7,070 nucleotides of DNA, from NCBI GenBank assembly GCA_005883445.1, contig VAZL01000029.1, positions 1 through 7,070 of the forward strand, written 5' to 3'. The DNA comes from Alphaproteobacteria bacterium (GTDB taxonomy: Bacteria; Pseudomonadota; Alphaproteobacteria; Rhizobiales; Xanthobacteraceae). Within the stretch, counting starts at the first letter, position 1. Each line of letters begins with the position of its first letter. A model generated the notes under the pieces. That model saw nothing but the letters and a program-made list of their open reading frames with translations, made no database searches and was not told the DNA's origin. The position numbers and the translations under genes were made by a program. Positions 1 to 5,977 of the stretch are shown here, in pieces.

Positions 1-710
1 AACGATCCGGACAACAGCAGGCTCGTCACCGTTCGCGTCGTGTCATGCGGAACCTCGATCACGGCGGGGAAAGTTCCAACGCTGAGGCGCCCGCAACAGG
101 CGGCGACGAGCGGATGCACATACACGACAGCTTTGCGGCGGTTCAGCTCCTCGAGCACCGGCTTGTACACGGCGTCGCCAAGCCATTTGTCACCGTAGTT
201 GGTCTGCAAGTTGACGCCGTCGGCCTTGATGGCGTCGAAGGCATAGTCGATTTCCTTGAGCGTCACGTCGACATCGATCATCGACAACGGCGCGAAGATA
301 CCGAAGCGATCGGGGAAGTCCTGTCGCATCTTGGCTGCGAAGTCGTGACACTCACGGACGGTCTTCGCAGCGTTCTCGCGGCCGGCGTCGAACCACAGGC
401 CAGGTGTGGAGGCGAGTGATACCACCGCAGTTCGGATACCGGCCTTGTCCATCACTTCGATCGACTTGGCGGGGGTCCAATCGAATACCCCGGGAAAGGC
501 AGGGATTTTGCGCGCGGCCTCCCACTCCTTCCACTGCGTTTGATAACCCGGCGGATAGAAGTGATGATGCGTGTCGATCAGCGAGTTGCCGCGCTGGGCG
601 CGGACCGCAGGTGAGGCCAGCATCGCGGTTGCGCCCGCTGCTGCGAGACCGCGGAGGAACTGGCGGCGCGATGCAGAGCCAAGATTGCAAGTTGGACAAT
701 GAAACAGCAT
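1..710 (-). CDS. Twin-arginine-exported amidohydrolase_2 family protein (ACMSD/decarboxylase-like), 3' end cut by window
   Basis: The reading frame opens at an ATG at 710 and runs off the left edge; 236 residues are visible. The N-terminus has a twin-arginine signal: SRRQFLRG at residues 14-21, a hydrophobic Ala-rich stretch, and a likely cleavage after AVRA (residue 38). The mature part begins with LIDTHHHF (44-51), whose H48-x-H50 pair matches the first metal ligands of amidohydrolase_2 enzymes. [11 protein letters not shown] (134-144) and VVYVHP (195-200, H199 as the next metal ligand) follow in the usual family order. The remaining conserved His/Asp would lie in the missing C-terminal part. 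The family includes aminocarboxymuconate-semialdehyde and hydroxybenzoate-type decarboxylases and some hydrolases; which reaction applies here is unknown. Export by Tat suggests a periplasmic enzyme folded with its metal in the cytoplasm. It is the last visible gene of the run, 102 bases after the dioxygenase at 813-1670. A C-x-x-C (residues 5-8) precedes the twin arginines, which is unusual. Confidence 0.88.
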
Positions 711-715
711 GTGGG

Positions 716-722
716 CCTCCTT
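716..722 (-). promoter_or_regulatory. Strong ribosome binding site of the amidohydrolase
   Basis: On the minus strand AAGGAGG lies 5 bases before the ATG at 710. It fixes this start and therefore the complete twin-arginine signal; the next in-frame Met (residue 30) would destroy the signal. Confidence 0.8.
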
Positions 723-812
723 GTCATTTTGCAGTCGGATCATTCGATCACCGGCGTCTCACCTGGCCGTCAGCAGGGATCGGGAGCGGTGTTCCGAACG
801 CAGGAATGCGCG

Positions 813-1670
813 TCAGCTGCGAAATTCAGGAACGTCGGGCTTTGCTCCCCATTCGCAGAAGCCGGCCGGATCGAACGTCAATTGGCGTTCGCGGTAAAGC
901 AGCTCGTCAGCGATCATTTTCACGCCGGAGGAGTATTCGAACACCATGCCGTCCGGCCCCTCGAAATAGAGGAACTTGGCTGACGAGGACGGGTGCCGTC
1001 CGGGCCCGAACACGATTCTAACCTGCCGTTCCTTGAGGAACCGGAACGATCGCATCACGTCGTCGGCGCTTTCCACCTGGTGATTGATGTGCTGGATGCC
1101 GGAACGGTCGGTCGGAAACATCGCGATCGAGTGATGCACCTCATTGATGCGCAAGAGCGGTGCATCGCCGACGCGGTCGCTGACGCGCGCATTGCAGACT
1201 TGCGTCCAGAACGCCTCGTCGCGCGCGGCGTCGGTCGTGCATAGCCCGACGTGGCTGAACTCGGTAATGCCGGCATCGCGCGTGCCATGATAGCGCGCTC
1301 CGCTGTACGCCGGCCGCCACACCAGCTCGATCCGGTTGCCGGTCGGATCGTTGAACGCAATAAACTCGCGCACCTTGCGGGCTTCGGCCTCGCTCGGTGT
1401 GCCGGCGTGAACGGGGTGCCCGAGCCGCTCCAGCTCGCTTGCGGCGGCGGACAATGCCGCGCGCGAACCTACTTCGAAGGCGACCGCTTGGTCGCGGGGA
1501 TCGCCTTCGAAATAGCACAGCGTATGCTCGCGCTCGTCCGACTTGAAATAGATTGCGCCCTTGCTGACTTCAGCAACTTCCAGGCCGAGCACGTCGGTGG
1601 CGAAGCGGATTGCGCCTTCAATGTCGCGTGTGCCGAGCCGGACGTAGGATACCCGTTGCAGGTTGATCAT
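813..1670 (-). CDS. Type I (VOC-fold) extradiol dioxygenase, BphC-like, active-site complete
   Basis: This 285-residue protein has two vicinal-oxygen-chelate domains, about 5-120 and 134-250, the usual layout and length of 2,3-dihydroxybiphenyl 1,2-dioxygenase-type enzymes. Such enzymes cleave a catecholic ring next to the diol using Fe(II) (sometimes Mn(II)) and O2 in the cytoplasm. The ligand triad is present in the second domain: H140 (FSHVGL), H194 (GIQHINH) and E245 (MVFEYS). By alignment to BphC from memory, H180 (VHHSIAMF), H226 (GPGRH) and Y235 match its second-shell and catalytic residues. The ATG at 1670 is preceded by GAGGG, and only 9 bases separate it from the upstream paralogue at 1680-2552, so the two are very likely co-translated. 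The paralogue aligns with it without gaps over about 283 residues but lacks the ligands. The substrate is unknown; the family call is firm. Confidence 0.9.
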   Translation of the reverse strand: MINLQRVSYVRLGTRDIEGAIRFATDVLGLEVAEVSKGAIYFKSDEREHTLCYFEGDPRDQAVAFEVGSRAALSAAASELERLGHPVHAGTPSEAEARKVREFIAFNDPTGNRIELVWRPAYSGARYHGTRDAGITEFSHVGLCTTDAARDEAFWTQVCNARVSDRVGDAPLLRINEVHHSIAMFPTDRSGIQHINHQVESADDVMRSFRFLKERQVRIVFGPGRHPSSSAKFLYFEGPDGMVFEYSSGVKMIADELLYRERQLTFDPAGFCEWGAKPDVPEFRS

Positions 1671-1679
1671 GTGCGGCCC

Positions 1680-2552
1680 TCAGTCTGAATCCTCGCTGAC
1701 CTCGAATTCAGGTATGGTGCTCTCGCTGCCCCAAGCGCAGAACGAGAGGCGCTTGCGGGCGAACTGGCGCGGCCGGTGAGCGCCGTCGTCGGCAATCCGC
1801 ACACCCTCGGCCACATAGCTGAACAGCATGTCGTCAGGTCCGGCAAACGTCAGAAACATCTGGTCCGAGGTCGGCCGACGACCCGGCCCGTGCACGATCT
1901 TGACCTGGGCGGATTGCAGGAAATACATCGCCTGCATGATCTGATTCATGCCTTCGACCGCGTATTCGATCGCGAGCACGCCAGCGCGACTGGAGGGATG
2001 CAACGCCAGCCGATGATGGGCATCGTCGAAACGAATAAAGGCCGCATCGCCCACCCAATCGCTGACCTGCCCGTTGAACAGCGTGGTCCAGAGCGCCTCG
2101 TCCGCCTCGTTCGCCGTGGTGCGCAGCGCAACAGCCGCAAGGCCGGTGACGCCGGCATCGCGGGAGGGAAAGTAACGCCAGCCCGAGGTCTGCGGCCGCA
2201 CCACCAGCTCGAAGGTGTTGCCGCTGTGGTCGCGAAAGCTCGCCATCGCCCGCGCCTTTCGCCGCGCCAGCGCCTGTGCATGCGCGGCTGTCGCCGTGAT
2301 GCCAGTGGCCGCGAGCGCCGCGATGGCCCGATCGAGCGTCGCCTGCGTGCGCACCTCCAGCCCGACAGACTGCTGCATGGGGTCGCCCACCTCATAGACC
2401 AGCGTGTGGTCGCGAAAATCGGATCGGAACGTGGCTTGCTCGTCGTTTCTCTCGATCAGTTGCAGCCCGAGGATACGTTGGGCGAAATCGACCGCGGCCG
2501 GCAGGTTGCGCGTGCCCAGACGGACGTAACGCAGTTGCTCGATCTCAATCAC
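1680..2552 (-). CDS. Catalytically degenerate type I extradiol dioxygenase paralogue (no metal ligands)
   Basis: This intact 290-residue two-domain VOC protein aligns with the product of 813-1670 without gaps to about residue 283, with roughly 42% identity by hand count over the first 250 residues. Fold-defining segments are kept: YVRLGTR (9-15), FELVVRP (114-120), SDWVGDA (164-170), HGPGR (221-225), FCAW (271-274). All three metal ligands are replaced: A140 for His, A194 for His, S245 for Glu. H226 is Arg and Y235 is Thr; H180 remains. I checked the three ligand codons in the nucleotide sequence and see no frameshift. It therefore cannot bind iron in the normal way and is best read as a pseudo-enzyme, perhaps a structural or regulatory partner of its sister, or a ligand-binding protein. 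It starts with GTG at 2552; an in-frame TAA 9 codons upstream leaves no better start, and the ribosome site (AGAGAG) is weak. It lies 83 bases after the dehydrogenase gene. Confidence 0.87.
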   Translation of the reverse strand: MIEIEQLRYVRLGTRNLPAAVDFAQRILGLQLIERNDEQATFRSDFRDHTLVYEVGDPMQQSVGLEVRTQATLDRAIAALAATGITATAAHAQALARRKARAMASFRDHSGNTFELVVRPQTSGWRYFPSRDAGVTGLAAVALRTTANEADEALWTTLFNGQVSDWVGDAAFIRFDDAHHRLALHPSSRAGVLAIEYAVEGMNQIMQAMYFLQSAQVKIVHGPGRRPTSDQMFLTFAGPDDMLFSYVAEGVRIADDGAHRPRQFARKRLSFCAWGSESTIPEFEVSEDSD

Positions 2553-2578
2553 GCTCAGCTCTCTGTCGGATGCTTAAC

Positions 2579-2635
2579 GCAGGATCATTGTCAATCGCTC
2601 CGCGCGCTTCTCATTGCGCATCTCCCCGATCCTGC
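2579..2635 (-). repeat. Intercistronic inverted repeat between dehydrogenase and degenerate dioxygenase
   Basis: GCAGGATC (2579-2586) and GATCCTGC (2628-2635) form a perfect 8-base inverted repeat around 41 bases, starting directly after the dehydrogenase stop codon. In the transcript this could fold as a long-loop stem between two genes. No T-run follows, so it is not a standard terminator. A chance origin is possible. Confidence 0.3.
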
Positions 2636-3529
2636 CTAATTCCTTTTTCCGTGTCTTTGGCGGGGCACCGCATTGAGCACATCGATCATCACTGCGACAT
2701 CGTTGTCCTCGGCGAGCCCCATGTCGGCGCAGCGCTGGTAGAGCTCGACCGCCCGGTCGAACAGCGGCGTCGCCGTGCCCGTGGACTCCGCCCAGTCGTC
2801 GATCATGTCGAAATAGTGGAAGAGGAGCGCGGGCGCGCCCTGGATCGGCTTGAAGCGGCGCTGCGCCATCCATGGCGCGCGGATGCCGAACTGCGTCGAG
2901 CCGCCACTGCCGCTTGCGACCGCCTTGATCATGGCATCCACGTCCACGCCGGCCTTGAGGCCGAGCGCCATGGCCTCGGCCGTCGCCGCGATATTGATCG
3001 CCACCAGCAGGTTGTTGACCAGCTTGACCTTGCTCGCGCCGCCGAATGGCCCGAAGTAGATGCAGAGATCGGCAAAGCCTTTCACCGCGGGCTCGATCTT
3101 TTTCGCGGCGCCGGCGTCGCCGGCGAGATAGATCACGGCCTTGCGCGCGGCAACCATGCCGGGCGTCCCGCTCACCTCGCCGTCGAGATAGACGGCGCCC
3201 TTCTTCGCCAGCGGCGCGACGTGGCTCTCCTTGTCGGGCACGGGATGCGATCCGAGCTCGGTGATGATCTGACCTGGACGCGCCGTATGAATGAGACCCT
3301 TCGGACCCTGCACGACCTCGTGCACCGCTTCCGACGTGGGCACGCAGGAAAAGACGAAATCGGCCTGCTCGCCGACGTCAGCAGGCGATTTCGCCGGCGT
3401 TCCGCCGATCTTCTCGAAGTCTGCCAGCGAGCCGCGACGGAAGCCCACCACGCGATAGCCGCTCTTGATGAGATTTTCGCAGATCGGCAGCCCGATTTTT
3501 CCGACACCAATGAACCCGATGGTTTCCAT
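2636..3529 (-). CDS. 3-hydroxyisobutyrate dehydrogenase-family (beta-hydroxyacid) NAD(P)-dependent oxidoreductase
   Basis: This 297-residue cytoplasmic enzyme has the usual family length. An N-terminal Rossmann domain begins with IGFIGVGKIG (4-13), the Gly-rich dinucleotide loop. The substrate-side motif GEVSGTPG (117-124) corresponds to the family's D-x-x-VSGG-x-x-G, slightly diverged (TP for G). The catalytic lysine is K169 in KLVNN (169-173). A helical C-terminal domain follows. The second strand ends in GFRRGS (29-34); two arginines there would favour NADP(H) over NADH, which is inference. Family members reversibly oxidise 3-hydroxy acids or reduce semialdehydes such as tartronate semialdehyde; the substrate here is unknown, though a hydroxy acid derived from ring cleavage would suit the context. 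The ATG at 3529 has an AGGTGAG-like ribosome site. It sits between the binding-protein gene (64 bases upstream) and the degenerate dioxygenase. Its 3' end has a partial second copy at 5857-5949. Confidence 0.9.
   Translation of the reverse strand: METIGFIGVGKIGLPICENLIKSGYRVVGFRRGSLADFEKIGGTPAKSPADVGEQADFVFSCVPTSEAVHEVVQGPKGLIHTARPGQIITELGSHPVPDKESHVAPLAKKGAVYLDGEVSGTPGMVAARKAVIYLAGDAGAAKKIEPAVKGFADLCIYFGPFGGASKVKLVNNLLVAINIAATAEAMALGLKAGVDVDAMIKAVASGSGGSTQFGIRAPWMAQRRFKPIQGAPALLFHYFDMIDDWAESTGTATPLFDRAVELYQRCADMGLAEDNDVAVMIDVLNAVPRQRHGKRN
2669..2743 (-). repeat. Intact copy of a sequence repeated as a relic at 5875-5949
   Basis: This part of the dehydrogenase gene (coding for about YQRCA through MIDVLNA) aligns without gaps to 5875-5949, with a constant offset of 3206 bases. 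Two blocks are identical: 22 bases (2669-2690 and 5875-5896) and 13 bases (2725-2737 and 5931-5943). Confidence 0.85.
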
Positions 3530-3581
3530 GCCAGCTCACCTGTTCAGCGATTCAAGGATCGGCAGACTCGCCTACGATAAC

Positions 3582-3609
3582 GGCGCGCAGCGCTTACTTC
3601 TGGCGCGCC
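3582..3609 (-). repeat. GC-rich inverted repeat spanning the binding-protein stop codon
   Basis: GGCGCGC (3582-3588) and GCGCGCC (3603-3609) can pair around a 14-base loop that contains the TAA stop of the solute-binding protein gene. It could form a hairpin in the transcript and reduce read-through or protect the upstream message. No T-run follows on the minus strand. In GC-rich DNA such a 7-base stem may be chance. Confidence 0.3.
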
Positions 3610-4859
3610 TTCTCGTAGGGATAGATCAGGGTGCCGGTCTTGGCCTCGGGCGGCCAGACGATCGGCTGCGCCTTCCCGTCACGGAACTGATCGAGGTTGT
3701 TGGGCTGCGCGTTCTGGACCTGGGTCCAGACCATGCGCGCCTTCGACCATTCGCCGTCGGCGCCGAACGAGAAGTCGCCCGACACCGTCTTGAAGCTCGC
3801 CTTGTGCATGTATTCGGCGAGCTTGTCGTGATCGAGGCTTTTTGTCTCGGTCACCGCTTGCGCCAAGGCCTGGCCGGCCGAATAGGCGAACGGGCCCCAG
3901 GCGAAGCCGAGCGAGTCGATCTGGACGGCCGCCGCTTTTTCCCCATAACGTTTGAGGAAGTCGGCGGAGCCGGGGATTTTCGGCGCCAAAGCCGCGGCGA
4001 AGTTCTCGCCCACGATCAGGCCGTTCGCCACGGGGCCGAGCTGGACCTTGATCGGCGTCACCAGCATGCCGATCATCGCGCCGCCCATCATCTTCGGCGT
4101 CAGCCCGATCTCGTTGGCGGCGCGGATGATGCCGACGTTGTCCGGCGGATAGGCGCCGATATAGACGATATCCGGATCGGTGGCCCGTATCGCGCGCACC
4201 ACCGGCGCGAAATCGGTTGTGCTCGGCGGATAGCTCTTGTCGTAGACGATCTTGAAGCCGTGCTTCTTGATTTCCTCGCGGGCGCCGTGCGCGGCGCTCT
4301 GGGCGAACTCGGCGTCGGCGGCGAGGATCGCGACGGTCTGTGGCTTGGGTGTCTGCGCCGCGGCGAGATCGAAGAAGCCGATCGAGAAGGCGTTCACGCC
4401 CTCCGGACCAACCGAGACCATCGAGAAGTATTTCGGGTAGTGGAACTTGTCGTTGATGCCGATGGCGGTGAAGCTGATCGTCATCTTGTTGTTCTGGATG
4501 ATGGTCGGCATCGCCGGCGCAACGAAGTTGGTGCCGTAGGGTCCGAGCAGCAGGTCGACTTTGTCGACGGTGATGAGCTTGGTGTAGATGTTCGGTACAT
4601 TCGCCGGCGCGCTCTGGTCGTCATAGACGACGAGCTCGACCGGGCGGCCGAGCAGCCCGCCCTTGGCGTTGATGTCGTCGCGCCAGATCTCAAGCGCGGT
4701 GTTGATCACCTTGCTCGGTGCGGCGCCGGCGCCCGTGAGCGCGAGGCTCATGCCGACCCGGATCGGATTGCCGCTCTGCGCGGACGCCCCGGAAATGAAA
4801 CCAAGTCCGATGATGAGCGCAGCGCCAAGGCGGCGCAGCGCGCTGCGGCAAAGCTCCAT
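3594..4859 (-). CDS. Periplasmic solute-binding protein of a branched-chain amino acid/aromatic-type ABC transporter (LivK-like)
   Basis: This 421-residue protein has a Sec signal peptide: positive residues (R5, R9, R10), a hydrophobic core, and ASA|Q cleavage after residue 27. The mature part matches the type I periplasmic binding fold (Peripla_BP_6): VGMSLALTGAG (35-45), INAKGGLLGRPVELVVYDD (63-81) and LLLGPYGT (103-110) are typical of the LivJ/LivK superfamily. The C-terminus VVWPPEAK-like segment (400-406) and IYPYE (412-416) are common in members from catabolic clusters. It would capture a ligand in the periplasm for a LivHMGF-type permease, which is not in the window. The family binds branched-chain amino acids but also benzoates, phenylpropanoids and related acids; the dioxygenase neighbours favour an aromatic ligand. 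The ATG at 4859 is chosen because GGGAGG precedes it by 8 bases and the signal peptide starts there; the frame is open 60 codons further upstream, but that stretch is Arg-rich and has no signal-peptide features. Confidence 0.93.
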   Translation of the reverse strand: MELCRSALRRLGAALIIGLGFISGASAQSGNPIRVGMSLALTGAGAAPSKVINTALEIWRDDINAKGGLLGRPVELVVYDDQSAPANVPNIYTKLITVDKVDLLLGPYGTNFVAPAMPTIIQNNKMTISFTAIGINDKFHYPKYFSMVSVGPEGVNAFSIGFFDLAAAQTPKPQTVAILAADAEFAQSAAHGAREEIKKHGFKIVYDKSYPPSTTDFAPVVRAIRATDPDIVYIGAYPPDNVGIIRAANEIGLTPKMMGGAMIGMLVTPIKVQLGPVANGLIVGENFAAALAPKIPGSADFLKRYGEKAAAVQIDSLGFAWGPFAYSAGQALAQAVTETKSLDHDKLAEYMHKASFKTVSGDFSFGADGEWSKARMVWTQVQNAQPNNLDQFRDGKAQPIVWPPEAKTGTLIYPYEKARQK

Positions 4860-4867
4860 GATCGTTT

Positions 4868-4873
4868 CCTCCC
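4868..4873 (-). promoter_or_regulatory. Ribosome binding site that sets the solute-binding protein start
   Basis: GGGAGG on the minus strand lies 8 bases before the ATG at 4859. It supports the 421-residue product over a 481-residue extended reading frame. Confidence 0.75.
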
Positions 4874-4876
4874 TTT

Positions 4877-4910
4877 GATCCCGGAAGCGGGTTGCCCGCC
4901 GTTCGGGATC
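4877..4910 (-). repeat. Nested intercistronic hairpin directly upstream of the solute-binding protein gene
   Basis: Outer arms GATCCCG (4877-4883) and CGGGATC (4904-4910) are perfect complements. Inside them GCGGG (4887-4891) and CCCGC (4895-4899) pair around a 3-base loop. The structure ends 3 bases from the ribosome site of the binding-protein gene. There is no T-run on either side, so termination is unlikely. A role in processing or stabilising the downstream message, giving more binding protein than enzyme, would be in keeping with what is known of ABC operons, but is inferred. Confidence 0.6.
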
Positions 4911-4915
4911 GCGTT

Positions 4916-4939
4916 GCGGCGACGCTTCATCGGCGCCGC
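4916..4939 (-). repeat. Second intercistronic inverted repeat after the dioxygenase stop
   Basis: GCGGCG (4916-4921) and CGCCGC (4934-4939) can pair around a 12-base loop, between the dioxygenase stop (4948) and the nested hairpin at 4877-4910. It is short and GC-rich, so chance is possible. Confidence 0.35.
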
Positions 4940-4947
4940 CTTGTTTC

Positions 4948-5838
4948 CTACTTGCGCATTTCCTCCGGTGCTCCGGCGCCCCAATAGTTCGCCGCATTGG
5001 GGTCTGGTGTCCAGACCTTTGGCCGCTGCGGCCGGTCACGGTGCCAGGGCCGCGGCTCGAAATAGCCGAGCTCCTCGTTCATCTGGTCGAGCTGTGCGAA
5101 CAATTCGGTGATCAGCCCGTTCGGCGCCCGGTGGTAGGTGAACAGATTGTGGCCGATGCCGTGGCGGCCGGGGCCCCAGAGGAGCTTGTAGCCGCGCAGG
5201 CTCAGATAGTCGCACGCGGTGAGCATGTGACCCCAGTCGCGCAGCTCGAACGCGGTGTGGAAGTGACGGTCGCCGTCGGCCCGCATCAGATTGATGGTGT
5301 GATGGTCGGTGCCGCAGCGCAGAAACGAGAAGAAATCACCCATCCAGTCGGAGACGCGGAATCCCAGCACGTTGCAGTAGAAGTCAGTCGTGGCCTTGAC
5401 GTCTTTGACGAAGAACGCCACGTGGCCGAGCTTGTGCGGAACGATGCCGTTGTCGGAGAATTTCTGCTGCGACAACTCGCCGCGCTTGAACACCTCCATA
5501 ACGGTGCCCTTGGGATCCTCGAAGCTCACCATCTCGGCAATCGAGGGCTCCGGGTTCTTCTTGCGCACGGTCTTGATGCCGTGCGCCGCCGTCTGTTTTT
5601 CGAACGCGTCGATGTCGTCGTCGATGCCGAGCTGAAAGCCGATCCGCACGCAGCGCGCGCTGTCGCCGCCGCCCTTCAGCAACATCACCGAATGGTGATC
5701 GATGGTCGAGGCCAGATAGGCGGTGTCCTTCTCTCTGGCGATCAAACCGAGGCCGAGGATGTCGGTGTAATACTCGATCTGCTGGTCGAGATCGGGCGTC
5801 TCGTAGGTGGCGTGGGCGATCTTCTTGACACCGATCAT
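4948..5838 (-). CDS. Type I (VOC-fold) extradiol ring-cleavage dioxygenase, active-site complete
   Basis: This 296-residue protein has two VOC domains, about 4-118 and 136-248. The metal ligands are in the second domain: H139 (LGHVAFF), H194 (HFHTAFEL) and E245 (LITELFA). H180 (DHHTINL), H226 and H230 (GPGRHGIGH) and Y235 match the second-shell and catalytic residues of BphC-type enzymes. It should cleave a catecholic ring using Fe(II) and O2 in the cytoplasm; the substrate is unknown. After the second domain a Pro/Arg/Trp-rich tail of about 40 residues (PRPWHRDRP at 262-270, then to the end) distinguishes it from the two other VOC proteins in the window, from which it is clearly diverged. 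The ATG at 5838 is chosen for its ribosome site; an in-frame ATG at 5895 would add 19 residues, but these are encoded by the remnant of a dehydrogenase gene and lack a ribosome site. The solute-binding protein gene follows after 88 bases holding two hairpins. Confidence 0.91.
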   Translation of the reverse strand: MIGVKKIAHATYETPDLDQQIEYYTDILGLGLIAREKDTAYLASTIDHHSVMLLKGGGDSARCVRIGFQLGIDDDIDAFEKQTAAHGIKTVRKKNPEPSIAEMVSFEDPKGTVMEVFKRGELSQQKFSDNGIVPHKLGHVAFFVKDVKATTDFYCNVLGFRVSDWMGDFFSFLRCGTDHHTINLMRADGDRHFHTAFELRDWGHMLTACDYLSLRGYKLLWGPGRHGIGHNLFTYHRAPNGLITELFAQLDQMNEELGYFEPRPWHRDRPQRPKVWTPDPNAANYWGAGAPEEMRK

Positions 5839-5844
5839 GGGTGA

Positions 5845-5851
5845 CTCCTCT
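5845..5851 (-). promoter_or_regulatory. Ribosome binding site that sets the dioxygenase start at 5838
   Basis: AGAGGAG on the minus strand lies 6 bases before the ATG at 5838. The alternative in-frame ATG at 5895 has no comparable site. Confidence 0.75.
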
Positions 5852-5856
5852 TTGCT

Positions 5857-5949
5857 ATGTTCTCGGCGGGCGGTCGCATTGAGCACATCGATCATCGCCG
5901 CTAGATCCTTATCCTTGGCGGACCCCGTAACGGCGCAGCGCTGATAGAT
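5857..5949 (-). pseudogene. Relic of the 3' end of a 3-hydroxyisobutyrate dehydrogenase-family gene
   Basis: Read on the minus strand, these 31 codons give IYQRCAVTGSA and, further on, MIDVLNATARREH. They match codon for codon the C-terminal part of the dehydrogenase at 2636-3529 (LYQRCADMGLA through MIDVLNAVPRQRH). Nucleotide similarity is ungapped, with a 22-base identical block. The rest of the gene (about 260 codons) is absent; sequence upstream of 5949 shows no further match and soon enters the end of the MetE-like gene. The relic has no stop of its own and stays in frame with the dioxygenase that starts at 5838. It is best explained as what remains of a second dehydrogenase gene that once preceded the dioxygenase, lost by deletion or replacement; duplication of only the tail is the alternative. 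It probably serves only as leader sequence now. Confidence 0.8.
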
Positions 5950-5977
5950 CGGGTCGTCAAAGTCGCTGAGACCCTTT

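Noticed and set aside
1680..2552. The degenerate dioxygenase as a plain pseudogene
   Set aside because: The frame is intact over 290 codons, alignment to the sister is gap-free, and many fold motifs are conserved. Only catalytic positions are systematically lost.
2566..2594. TTGACA on the minus strand (2594-2589) as a -35 promoter element
   Set aside because: At the normal spacing of 17 bases the sequence is ATCCGA, which has no resemblance to TATAAT, and other spacings are no better.
1776..2639. Plus-strand open frame of 287 codons
   Set aside because: It mirrors the degenerate dioxygenase gene, has no recognisable domain, and crosses the intergenic gap without a convincing ribosome site.
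4877..4910. Hairpin as a Rho-independent terminator
   Set aside because: No T-run follows on either strand, and it sits immediately before a ribosome site within a co-directional gene run.
4860..5039. 60-codon N-terminal extension of the solute-binding protein
   Set aside because: It is Arg/Gln-rich, overlaps the dioxygenase gene and the hairpins, and would bury the signal peptide. The ATG at 4859 has a good ribosome site.
3465..5111. Plus-strand open frame of 548 codons
   Set aside because: It lies antisense to the dehydrogenase start, the binding-protein gene and the dioxygenase end. Its composition (runs of R, D, V, H) is what the reverse of GC-rich coding DNA produces, while the minus-strand frames show clear family motifs and signal peptide.
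5839..5895. 19-codon N-terminal extension of the dioxygenase
   Set aside because: These codons are the tail of a dehydrogenase gene relic, lack a ribosome site, and are followed by a well-placed AGAGGAG before the ATG at 5838.
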